From NCBI GenBank assembly GCA_023440975.1, contig JAEZRD010000090.1, positions 1 to 49,429 on the forward strand: a stretch of 49,429 bases of DNA, written 5' to 3'. A model generated the notes under the pieces. The model saw only the letters and a list, made by a program, of their open reading frames with translations, did not search any database and had not been told where the DNA came from. Shown piece after piece: positions 34,802 to 42,740 of the stretch. Both the position numbers and the translations under genes were made by a program. Source of the stretch: Methanobacteriota archaeon. GTDB taxonomy: Archaea > Methanobacteriota > Methanobacteria > Methanobacteriales > Methanobacteriaceae. Position 1 is the first letter of the stretch. Each line of letters begins with the position of its first letter.

Positions 34802-37450
34802 ATGTCTGAATCACCTGTTGATAAATTTAAAGAAGATATTCGTTTCAGAGACAAAATAGCTCATATTGAAACAATACCTGGTAAAAAAGCAGAATATACT
34901 AAAGTAAACGATTTAGACCCTAAATTTATTGAATACTTAGACGATAAAGGAATTAAACTTTATAAACACCAAGCAGAAAGTATTAACAGTATTCGGAATA
35001 ATGAAAATATTATTATCACAACACCAACAGCATCAGGTAAAACTTTAGCTTTTAATATTCCAGTACTTGAAACATTAAATGAGGATAGTAAAGCTACAGC
35101 TTTATACATTTACCCCGCAAAAGCATTAAGTTATGATCAATTAGATGTTCTTAAAAAATTAGAAGAAGGTTTAAAAATTGACATTAAACCTGCAACCTAT
35201 GATGGTGACACACCTAAAAGTTCTCGGTATAACATTAGACAAAAATCACGTATTGTTTTAACAAATCCTTATCAATTACATCATATTTTAGCATGGCATC
35301 ATCAATGGAAACGGTTTTACAGTAATCTTAAATATATTATTATAGATGAATCCCATTATTATAAAGGAATATTTGGATCTAATGTATCATTTCTTATTAG
35401 ACGTTTGAAAAGAATTTGTAACTTTTACGGTTCTCACCCACAATTCATATTAAGTAGTGCTACCCTTGCAAATCCACTTGAACTTGCTGAACGTTTAACT
35501 GGTGAAAAATTCACACTTATAAACAAAGATACATCTCCTAGTGGAGATAAAGACTTCATACTTTATAACCCCTACCAAAAAAAGACCAAAAAAAATAGTA
35601 AAGATGCTCCAAGTATCCATCAAGAAACAGAATACATTTTCCTTTTTTTACTTTTAAAAGATGTTCAGACTTTATGTTTCACAGTATCACGGAAAATTGC
35701 AGAACTTATTGCAATGTGGGCTAAAAATGACATGTTACAATATAAAAGACAATTAACACATAGAATTACTGCTTATAGAGCAGGATATTTAGCTAAAGAA
35801 CGTAGAGAAATAGAAGAAGGATTAAAAAATCGTAAATATTTAGGAGTCACTTGCACTAATGCATTGGAACTCGGAATAAACATTGGAACATTAGATGCTG
35901 TGATAATTAGTGGATATCCTGGAACCATGATAAGTGTTTGGCAACAAGGAGGAAGAGCTGGAAGAGGAACAAGCAAATCCCTTGTAATCCTTGTAGCTTT
36001 TGAAAACCAATTAGATCAATATTTTATGAAAAATCCAACCTTCTTTTTTGATAAACCCCATGAAAACGTGGTAATTGATTTAAACAATCCAATATTAATA
36101 AAATCCCATTTAATATGTGCAGCAAATGAATTACCTTATACTATAAACGAAGCAAAAGAATATTTCAATGCAAACAGTAGCATATTAAATGAACTTGTAA
36201 GTAAAAAAGAAATAACCGTTTCCAACGAACTATACACCTACCCTTATGATGATAGTCCAAGTTTTACTCATTCCTTAGATCAGTTAAGTAACGATTTATT
36301 TAAAGTAATGAATAAAAATAACTTATTAGAAGTTATGGAACGTTCACAAATGTATCGTGAAGCTCACCCCGGAGCAGTTTTAATTAATAAAGGTGAAACT
36401 TACATTGTAGATAATGTTAATCTTAAAAGCCATTACATTAATGTTATTAAACATAAAGTAAATTATCATACAACTGTTTTAAAAAATGTTGACATTAATA
36501 TCATAAGTAAAATCCGTAAAGAGAGATTTGGTGATTTCCTTGTTCATTTTGGAGAATTAGAAGTTTCTGAAGATTATCATCGTTACAAAAAAATTCAATT
36601 TAGTAAAACTGTAGGTTCATATATTCTAGATTTACCTCCCCTTAATTTCAGAACTAAAGGATTGTGGTTTACAATTCCTGAGAGTGTTAAAGATAAATTA
36701 GAAGACCTTTATGAAGATGATGATGTTTTTGCTGGAGGATTACATGGAACAGAACATGCACTTATAGGATTATTCCCATTACATGTAATGTGTGATCGTT
36801 TTGATATTGGAGGATTAAGTACAAACTATCATAAAGATACACAAGAAGCTACAATTTTTATTTATGATGCATATGAAGGCGGAATAGGTATTACTGAAAA
36901 GGCAATGGAAGTTTTCATTGATTTAGTTAAAAGTACAAGAAATTTACTAGATAATTGTGAATGTGAAGATGGTTGTCCGTCCTGTATTTACTCCCCAAAA
37001 TGTGGTAATGATAATAAACCATTACATAAAAAAGCAACCCAATATATTCTTCATTATATGTGTGATTTAATACAACATAATCAAAAAGAGGATGAAGAAA
37101 TAGTTAAAGAACTAATGGAATCTGAATTTAATCCAGAGAAAAAAACACAGCATAAACGAATTTACAATAATGATTACATTATAAAAGAAGAAAAAGATGA
37201 TGATTTTAATGATAATAAATTCAGTGAAGCATTAAACTTTTATGATAGTGGAAATTTAACTTATGCTAAAGAGATTTGTAATGAATTACTAAATGAAAAT
37301 AAGACTAATGCTAATGCATTATATTTAATAGGAGCTATTTTAAACAAACAAGAAGATAAACATGGAGCAGTTAGTTTTCTTAAAAAAGCAATTAAAATAA
37401 ACCCTGCACATATTGAAGCTAACGAATTACTTATAGAACTTGAAAAATAA
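34802..37450 (+). CDS. MrfA/YprA-like DExH helicase with C-terminal TPR
   Basis: 882 aa from the ATG at 34802 (a TTG three codons upstream is less likely). Walker A TTPTASGKT (about 72-80), DExH IIDESHYYKG, motif III LSSATLANP, and C-terminal helicase motifs GYPGTMISVWQQGGRAGRG. A DUF1998/MZB region follows with a four-Cys cluster CECEDGCPSC...C (about 718-733). The combination is that of MrfA (YprA), the helicase of a UvrABC-independent repair pathway for mitomycin-type damage in Bacillus. Residues 803-882 form two TPR-like units (FYDSGNLTYAKEICNELL and GAVSFLKKAIKINPAHIEAN), a feature not usual for MrfA. An MrfB/YprB-like exonuclease is encoded 4.2 kb downstream on the same strand. Confidence 0.88.
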   Translation: MSESPVDKFKEDIRFRDKIAHIETIPGKKAEYTKVNDLDPKFIEYLDDKGIKLYKHQAESINSIRNNENIIITTPTASGKTLAFNIPVLETLNEDSKATALYIYPAKALSYDQLDVLKKLEEGLKIDIKPATYDGDTPKSSRYNIRQKSRIVLTNPYQLHHILAWHHQWKRFYSNLKYIIIDESHYYKGIFGSNVSFLIRRLKRICNFYGSHPQFILSSATLANPLELAERLTGEKFTLINKDTSPSGDKDFILYNPYQKKTKKNSKDAPSIHQETEYIFLFLLLKDVQTLCFTVSRKIAELIAMWAKNDMLQYKRQLTHRITAYRAGYLAKERREIEEGLKNRKYLGVTCTNALELGINIGTLDAVIISGYPGTMISVWQQGGRAGRGTSKSLVILVAFENQLDQYFMKNPTFFFDKPHENVVIDLNNPILIKSHLICAANELPYTINEAKEYFNANSSILNELVSKKEITVSNELYTYPYDDSPSFTHSLDQLSNDLFKVMNKNNLLEVMERSQMYREAHPGAVLINKGETYIVDNVNLKSHYINVIKHKVNYHTTVLKNVDINIISKIRKERFGDFLVHFGELEVSEDYHRYKKIQFSKTVGSYILDLPPLNFRTKGLWFTIPESVKDKLEDLYEDDDVFAGGLHGTEHALIGLFPLHVMCDRFDIGGLSTNYHKDTQEATIFIYDAYEGGIGITEKAMEVFIDLVKSTRNLLDNCECEDGCPSCIYSPKCGNDNKPLHKKATQYILHYMCDLIQHNQKEDEEIVKELMESEFNPEKKTQHKRIYNNDYIIKEEKDDDFNDNKFSEALNFYDSGNLTYAKEICNELLNENKTNANALYLIGAILNKQEDKHGAVSFLKKAIKINPAHIEANELLIELEK

Positions 37451-37530
37451 GTATTAATACTCTTTTTATTAAAAAATTAAATAAATTATTAGAAAAGTAT
37501 TAAATTTAACAAGAAAATATAGGAACATAA

Positions 37531-37580
37531 AAAATTATATATTTAATTAAAAAAAAAATTAGTAATTAATATATAATTTT
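37531..37580 (+). promoter_or_regulatory. Promoter of kinase copy 2 within an AT inverted repeat
   Basis: A TATA box (ATATATAAT, 37569-37577) lies about 45 bases before the ATG at 37621. It sits in the right arm of a near-perfect inverted repeat (left arm 37531-37548, right arm 37564-37580, one extra base in the left arm). The symmetry may be AT bias or an operator. Confidence 0.4.
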
Positions 37581-37620
37581 TTTGAATAAAATGTAAAATA
37601 AAGTTGAGGATACTGAGAAA

Positions 37621-39462
37621 ATGAAAAATACTATTTTAATGGATTCTGAAAAAAACTTTTTAGAAAAAAAATTTATTAAAGATGACTTTATCAAATGGGA
37701 TATAAAAGAAGAAAAATTTGAAAGTGAAGATTTTTCCGAAACAATCGACTTATTTAAAAAATTAAATTATGAAATTGACATACTTAAATATAATGAAAAA
37801 ACTGACGACTTCATAATGATTTATACCGAAAACTTAAGTAACCTAATAGCATTCCTTTTAAATGAAAACAAACCCCCTGCTTATATTAATAAGTACATAA
37901 TTAATCGTGAACTCGATAAAGTATTTCCAACTTTTAAATACAGTTACTATCGTGACTTAATTAACAGAACCCAAAACGATGAAAACTTTAATGTATTTCT
38001 CAACATGTATGAAGATAAAAAATTAATATACAGATTTAATCAGAAATTTACATTTTATAAAAATCATATTTTAGTACTTACTAAACCTGTTAAAGATTTA
38101 GAACTTAATAATCCTACAGATTACAGTTTATTTGAAAGTAGTCACCAAGGAATGGGTATAATTCAAGATAATAAATATGTTAAAGTTAATCAAAACTTCT
38201 TAAACATCACTAATATTCCTATTAATGAAATAATAGGACAACCCTTTGATATCCGAAAAGATAATTATGAATCTTCTGATGGATTAAAAATTTCAGAAAT
38301 ACATGAAAAACTCTTAAATAGAGAAATACCTTATTATGAAAGAGAAGTTCATGATAAAATTAAAGACAAATATTATAAAGCATACATGATTTGTGAAAAT
38401 TATAATGAAAAACCAGCAATATTTTTAACTCTTATTGATATGACTAATTTTATGCAATTAGAAAAACGTGCTAATGAACTTATGAAAGAAACAGATAAAG
38501 TAGCATATGTTTTTTGGGATAATATAAACAATTATAATTGGACTAATCAAATCTATGATATTTTAGAAATACAACCAGGTAGTTTTAAACCACAAGACAA
38601 TATACTTCCTAAATATATGGATGAAGAACATAGAAATGAATTAGAAAGAGTAGAAAACGAAGCTTATCTTAATTTTTCAGATTTTAGATTACCTACAAAA
38701 ATTAATGTAACATCTGGAGAAAAAGACATTGTGGTTTATGGAAAATTTTTCACAACTAATACTGAAGGAATAGAAACTTACATCGGATATGTTCAAGATA
38801 TAAGTGATAAAGTTAAACGTAACGAATTAGAAGAAGAACTTGATGAAAAAGAAATATTATTAAAAGAAGTTCATCACCGTATTAAAAACAATTTACAAAT
38901 AATTTTAAGCTTACTTAAGTTAGATACTAGATATAAACACGATGCAAAAGATGAGATTATAGATAGTACTCAAGCACGTATCAGAACCATGGCAATAGTG
39001 CATGAACAAATTTATCAATCCTCCGATTTAGCTCATGTAAATATAAAAGAGTACTTGGAAAACCAAATAAATAGTTTATTTGATTTATACAGTCCCCAAA
39101 ATATTAATCGTATTGTAAATGTGGTAAATACAGAAATTGGAATGGATTATGCAACACCCTTAGGATTAATAATTAATGAAATGATAGTTAACACAATTAA
39201 ATATGCATTCCCTAATGGAGAAGGGGGAAATTTAGAAATTGATCTTGAAAAATTAGGAAACAAGATTAAATTATATGTAACAGATGATGGAATAGGATTA
39301 CCTGAAGATTTAGACATCTCAACATCACCAACATTAGGATTAACAATAATAAATAGTTTAGTGGAACAATTAGAAGGAACATTCAAAAAATTAGATTGTA
39401 AAGGTACTGGATACATTATAGAATTTGAAATAAATCCTAGGACAAAAGATTACAAATTATAA
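37621..39462 (+). CDS. Cytoplasmic PAS sensor histidine kinase, copy 2
   Basis: 613 aa, no membrane segment. N-terminal 160 residues unassigned, then PAS (about 165-275, GMGIIQDNKYVKVNQNFLNI), a second PAS/PAC-like unit (about 290-395), the H-box KEVHHRIKNNLQIILSLLK (His near 418) and HATPase with LIINEMIVNTIKYAFPNGEG, DDGIGLP and GTGY. It is homologous over its whole length to copies 1 and 3. GAGGA ribosome site 11-12 bases before ATG, with its own promoter. It starts a same-strand run with copy 3, the small 102-aa protein and the MrfB-like gene. The absence of a neighbouring response regulator means the output is unknown. Confidence 0.9.
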   Translation: MKNTILMDSEKNFLEKKFIKDDFIKWDIKEEKFESEDFSETIDLFKKLNYEIDILKYNEKTDDFIMIYTENLSNLIAFLLNENKPPAYINKYIINRELDKVFPTFKYSYYRDLINRTQNDENFNVFLNMYEDKKLIYRFNQKFTFYKNHILVLTKPVKDLELNNPTDYSLFESSHQGMGIIQDNKYVKVNQNFLNITNIPINEIIGQPFDIRKDNYESSDGLKISEIHEKLLNREIPYYEREVHDKIKDKYYKAYMICENYNEKPAIFLTLIDMTNFMQLEKRANELMKETDKVAYVFWDNINNYNWTNQIYDILEIQPGSFKPQDNILPKYMDEEHRNELERVENEAYLNFSDFRLPTKINVTSGEKDIVVYGKFFTTNTEGIETYIGYVQDISDKVKRNELEEELDEKEILLKEVHHRIKNNLQIILSLLKLDTRYKHDAKDEIIDSTQARIRTMAIVHEQIYQSSDLAHVNIKEYLENQINSLFDLYSPQNINRIVNVVNTEIGMDYATPLGLIINEMIVNTIKYAFPNGEGGNLEIDLEKLGNKIKLYVTDDGIGLPEDLDISTSPTLGLTIINSLVEQLEGTFKKLDCKGTGYIIEFEINPRTKDYKL

Positions 39463-39495
39463 AAAAAATATTAAAACACTAATGAGATGAATAAA

Positions 39496-41328
39496 ATGAA
39501 AATGGAATTCAAATTATTAGATGAAAATGAAAATTTAATAAATAGTGTTGAAATTGATGAAAAATATCCATTTTATGTTAAAACTCCTGAAATGATAGAA
39601 GGATTAGAAGAATCGGATCATATAGATGTTTATAATAATCTTGAAGATAATATAGGCATTTTAATCCCATATAATCATGGAGAAGACTTTGTAATACAAT
39701 ACATAAGTTTTTACTCATCGGAATTTGTAGGAGTGGATAATCCTAAAGAATTATTTAATAAATCTTACCTTAAGTCTTTCCCATTATTAAAAGAAATACA
39801 ATATCATGAAATCTTACGTGATGTTTACAAAACAGGGCAAAAAAGAATAGTGCATTTATTATATTATATTGATAACCAAATTATTGCCCAATTTAATGAA
39901 ACTATTCTTAAAAGTCATGGAAAAATATATGTTCTTATTAAACTTGAAAGTGATTTTAATGTTTTATATAATAAGGGATTGGATCTTTTTTATTCATCAC
40001 CCGACCCATTAATGATTGTTCAAGATAAAAAAATTGTTAAAGCAAACAAATCTATCGAAAAACTTACTGGTTACTCTTTAGATGAGTTTATAGGAAAAGA
40101 TTACTATTTTAATAATCCTCGATTTAATAATAAACCAACACCTCAAGATGTTCATGAAGTCTACTCAAAAATTATAAACCGGGAAATTTTCAATTATACT
40201 GACATTTTAACATTACGTCATAAAAACGGTAAATTACTTTATACAAAAGCTACAATGCAACCAACAGTTTATAATAATGAACCTGCAGCACTATTTTATT
40301 GTTTTGATATAACCGAAGGTGTTGAGCATGAACAAAAATCTAAAAGACTAGATGAAACATTAACAATGGTCGCTGGAGTAAGTAAAATTGCTTATGTATA
40401 TTGGGATAAGAAGAATAATTTTGAATGGAGTGATGAATTCTTCAAACTTATTGAAGAGAAATCTGAAAATTTAAATCATGATGATGATATTATACATCAT
40501 TATATTATTGATCAGGATTTTGAAGAAATAAAAAGTAAAATGTTTAATTCAATGAAAGAAGGTTCATCATTTATTACTCAAACTCAAATTGTTACTAAAA
40601 AAGGAATTAAAGATATTGATTTGTATGTAAGTTGCCAACTCGATTCTGAAGGGGAATTAGTTAAGATGGTGGGTTATATTCAAGATATTAGTGTTAAAGT
40701 TGAAAAAGAAAAAGAACTTAAATATTTAGTAGATCAAAAAGAAATGCTTATTAAAGAGGTTCATCATCGTATAAAAAATAATTTGCAAATTATTTTAAGT
40801 TTATTGAATTTAGATGCACGTTATAATGTTAATAATCCTCAGGCTACAATTGAATCAACTAAAAGTCGTATAAATAGTATGGCTATTATTCATGAAAAAA
40901 TTTATCAATCCCCAGATTATGCTCATGTTAATTTAGGAGATTATATTCAGGAAGAAGTTAGATGGATGAAAGTCAATACTAATGTGAGTAAAGGTATTAA
41001 ATTATCTTATGATTTAGATGATGTATATGTAGATATGGTTAAAGCTATACCTTTAGGTTTAATTACAAGCGAGATTGTGCATAATTCTTTTAATTATGCA
41101 TTTCCTAATGGAGAAGGATTAATTGAATTTAGTTTAAAGGAAGAAAGTGAGGGTTTGATTAATTTAACCATAGAAGATAATGGAATAGGATTACCTGAAG
41201 GCATTTATCTTGAAGATTCTAGTAATTTAGGTTTAATGATAATAAATAGTTTAGTTCAACAAATAGAAGGTACAATAAGATTATTACCTATAAAAGGTAC
41301 AGGTTATGAAATAAAATTCAAATTATAA
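39496..41328 (+). CDS. Cytoplasmic PAS sensor histidine kinase, copy 3
   Basis: 610 aa from the ATG at 39496, with GAGATGA 5 bases upstream; the ATG at 39487 overlaps that site but cannot be excluded. Layout as in copies 1 and 2: PAS near 165-280 (PLMIVQDKKIVKANKSIEKL), second PAS/PAC-like unit, H-box KEVHHRIKNNLQIILSLLN (His near 421), HATPase with LITSEIVHNSFNYAFPNGEG and EDNGIGLP. The N box has Ser-Glu in place of Asn-Glu but keeps the following HNS, so ATP binding is probably retained. It starts 33 bases after copy 2 and is probably co-transcribed. Copy 3 resembles copy 1 more than copy 2 in its N-terminus (PINDGEDFEIKY versus PYNHGEDFVIQY). Confidence 0.9.
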   Translation: MKMEFKLLDENENLINSVEIDEKYPFYVKTPEMIEGLEESDHIDVYNNLEDNIGILIPYNHGEDFVIQYISFYSSEFVGVDNPKELFNKSYLKSFPLLKEIQYHEILRDVYKTGQKRIVHLLYYIDNQIIAQFNETILKSHGKIYVLIKLESDFNVLYNKGLDLFYSSPDPLMIVQDKKIVKANKSIEKLTGYSLDEFIGKDYYFNNPRFNNKPTPQDVHEVYSKIINREIFNYTDILTLRHKNGKLLYTKATMQPTVYNNEPAALFYCFDITEGVEHEQKSKRLDETLTMVAGVSKIAYVYWDKKNNFEWSDEFFKLIEEKSENLNHDDDIIHHYIIDQDFEEIKSKMFNSMKEGSSFITQTQIVTKKGIKDIDLYVSCQLDSEGELVKMVGYIQDISVKVEKEKELKYLVDQKEMLIKEVHHRIKNNLQIILSLLNLDARYNVNNPQATIESTKSRINSMAIIHEKIYQSPDYAHVNLGDYIQEEVRWMKVNTNVSKGIKLSYDLDDVYVDMVKAIPLGLITSEIVHNSFNYAFPNGEGLIEFSLKEESEGLINLTIEDNGIGLPEGIYLEDSSNLGLMIINSLVQQIEGTIRLLPIKGTGYEIKFKL

Positions 41329-41352
41329 TTCAATTTAATGAGAGGGATAATA

Positions 41353-41661
41353 ATGGTAACTAAAGAAGAAAAAAAAGAGATACAAGAGAATATTTTAATT
41401 AAAACTAATCAATTACTTGAAGAAAAAGGAGAACCTTATAGAATGGATAATGTTAGTATACTCAATACTAAAGACAGTGTTGGTTTCATGGGCAGTATAA
41501 GAATACATGATCCTGAAAAGCTTAAAGAGATTAAAAAAGGTTTTACAGATATTGTTAATAGTTATGGTGATGCTACTATTCAAGAAAGACATGTTATTCC
41601 TTGTTGTGAATTACCTTATGATTATATTAGTTTTAATATGAAAAAACCAAAAACTGAATAG
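41353..41661 (+). CDS. Small protein of unknown function, 102 aa
   Basis: ATG at 41353 has GAGGGAT 4 bases upstream; an upstream ATG at 41338 overlaps the ribosome site and is rejected. The product is soluble and charged, with a helical N-terminus (EEKKEIQENILIKTNQLLEE), a beta/alpha middle, and a Cys pair in HVIPCCELPYDYISF that could bind metal or form a disulfide. I do not recognise the family. It lies 24 bases after kinase copy 3 and 32 bases before the MrfB-like gene, so it is probably part of the same transcript. Confidence 0.65.
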   Translation: MVTKEEKKEIQENILIKTNQLLEEKGEPYRMDNVSILNTKDSVGFMGSIRIHDPEKLKEIKKGFTDIVNSYGDATIQERHVIPCCELPYDYISFNMKKPKTE

Positions 41662-41693
41662 TATAATTCATTATTTTATTTTATTTGATTATT

Positions 41694-42740
41694 ATGGTTT
41701 CTAGAAAAGAAGAACACGAAGCATATTTAAAAAATGTATTATCCAAATCATTAAGTAGTGAAAATCCATCTAATGATACTGTTAAAAAGGCAGAAAAAAA
41801 TAGTTCAACTTTTTTTAAACAATTAAAAGAAGGATTATTGAATAAATATGAAGGTGAAAGTTTTAATGATTTTCCAAACACAAGCAATTGTACTAATGAA
41901 TATGGGGAAACATTAAAAATAATTAGTGAAGAAAAAACTGACTTTAACTTAAATAAAGCAGATATTAATGAAGATTTAACCTGCGATTTAAAAATCATTA
42001 ATGGAATTGGACCAAGTACTGAAGGAAAACTTAAAGAAAAAGGATATAATAACATTTATGATTTACTTAATCATGATACCTACAATAAAAAAGCAGAAAA
42101 AGTTATTAACGATTTAGAATCTGCCGACTACACAAGCAAAATACAAATTTTAAAAGATAATAGTAAAGATAAAAATAATCTTTTAAAATGTGCATGCGAT
42201 ATTCCTGAAGAGAATTTTAAATTTATGGATATAGAAACATTAGGCTTATCAAATGTTCCTATAATTTTAATAGGTATTGCTGAAGTTAAAAACAAGAGAA
42301 TTACAACTTCACAATATTTATTACGTGAGCGAAGTGAAGAACCAGCTTTAATCAGAGAATTTTTCAAACATCTCACAAATGATAGTGTTTTTGTAACTTT
42401 CAATGGAAAAAGTTTTGATGTTCCATTCATAGAAAATAGGGCAGCATATTATAGAATAGATTATCCTAAAAAGTTAATTAATTATGATTTAATGTATTAT
42501 GCTAGAAATCTTTGGAAAGACATATTACCTAATTGTCAATTACAAACTATAGAAAGAAAAATTTTTAATATAAAAAGGGATGATGATGTTCCCGGAGCTT
42601 ATATTCCAGGCTATTGGGAAACATATCATCAAGAAAATAATATTGGTCCACTTGTTCCTATTGTAGAACATAATCGTTTAGATATTGTGAACTTAGCAAC
42701 TTTTTTCAATTATATGTTTAATGAAGCTTGCTCAGATTGA
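41694..42740 (+). CDS. MrfB/YprB-like DEDD exonuclease with helix-hairpin-helix
   Basis: 348 aa from the ATG at 41694 (TTG at 41685 is less likely). Residues about 97-130 hold a helix-hairpin-helix (IINGIGPSTEGKLKEKGYNN), a DNA-binding element. The C-terminal half is the RNase H-like domain of YprB: FMDIETLGL (D-x-E, about 178), VFVTFNGKSFDVPFIENR (third acidic residue) and PIVEHNRLDIVNLATFF (final Asp, with the His of DEDDh-like enzymes). Bacillus MrfB is a 3'-5' exonuclease acting with helicase MrfA and carries a TPR. Here the TPR is absent but appears on the MrfA-like helicase. Its 3' end overlaps the convergent Fsr-like gene by 9 bases. Confidence 0.83.
   Translation: MVSRKEEHEAYLKNVLSKSLSSENPSNDTVKKAEKNSSTFFKQLKEGLLNKYEGESFNDFPNTSNCTNEYGETLKIISEEKTDFNLNKADINEDLTCDLKIINGIGPSTEGKLKEKGYNNIYDLLNHDTYNKKAEKVINDLESADYTSKIQILKDNSKDKNNLLKCACDIPEENFKFMDIETLGLSNVPIILIGIAEVKNKRITTSQYLLRERSEEPALIREFFKHLTNDSVFVTFNGKSFDVPFIENRAAYYRIDYPKKLINYDLMYYARNLWKDILPNCQLQTIERKIFNIKRDDDVPGAYIPGYWETYHQENNIGPLVPIVEHNRLDIVNLATFFNYMFNEACSD

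Noticed and set aside
41685..41693. TTG start codons three codons upstream of ATG at the MrfA- and MrfB-like genes
   Set aside because: No ribosome site precedes the TTG codons, and TGAT at the proper place precedes the ATG in both genes.
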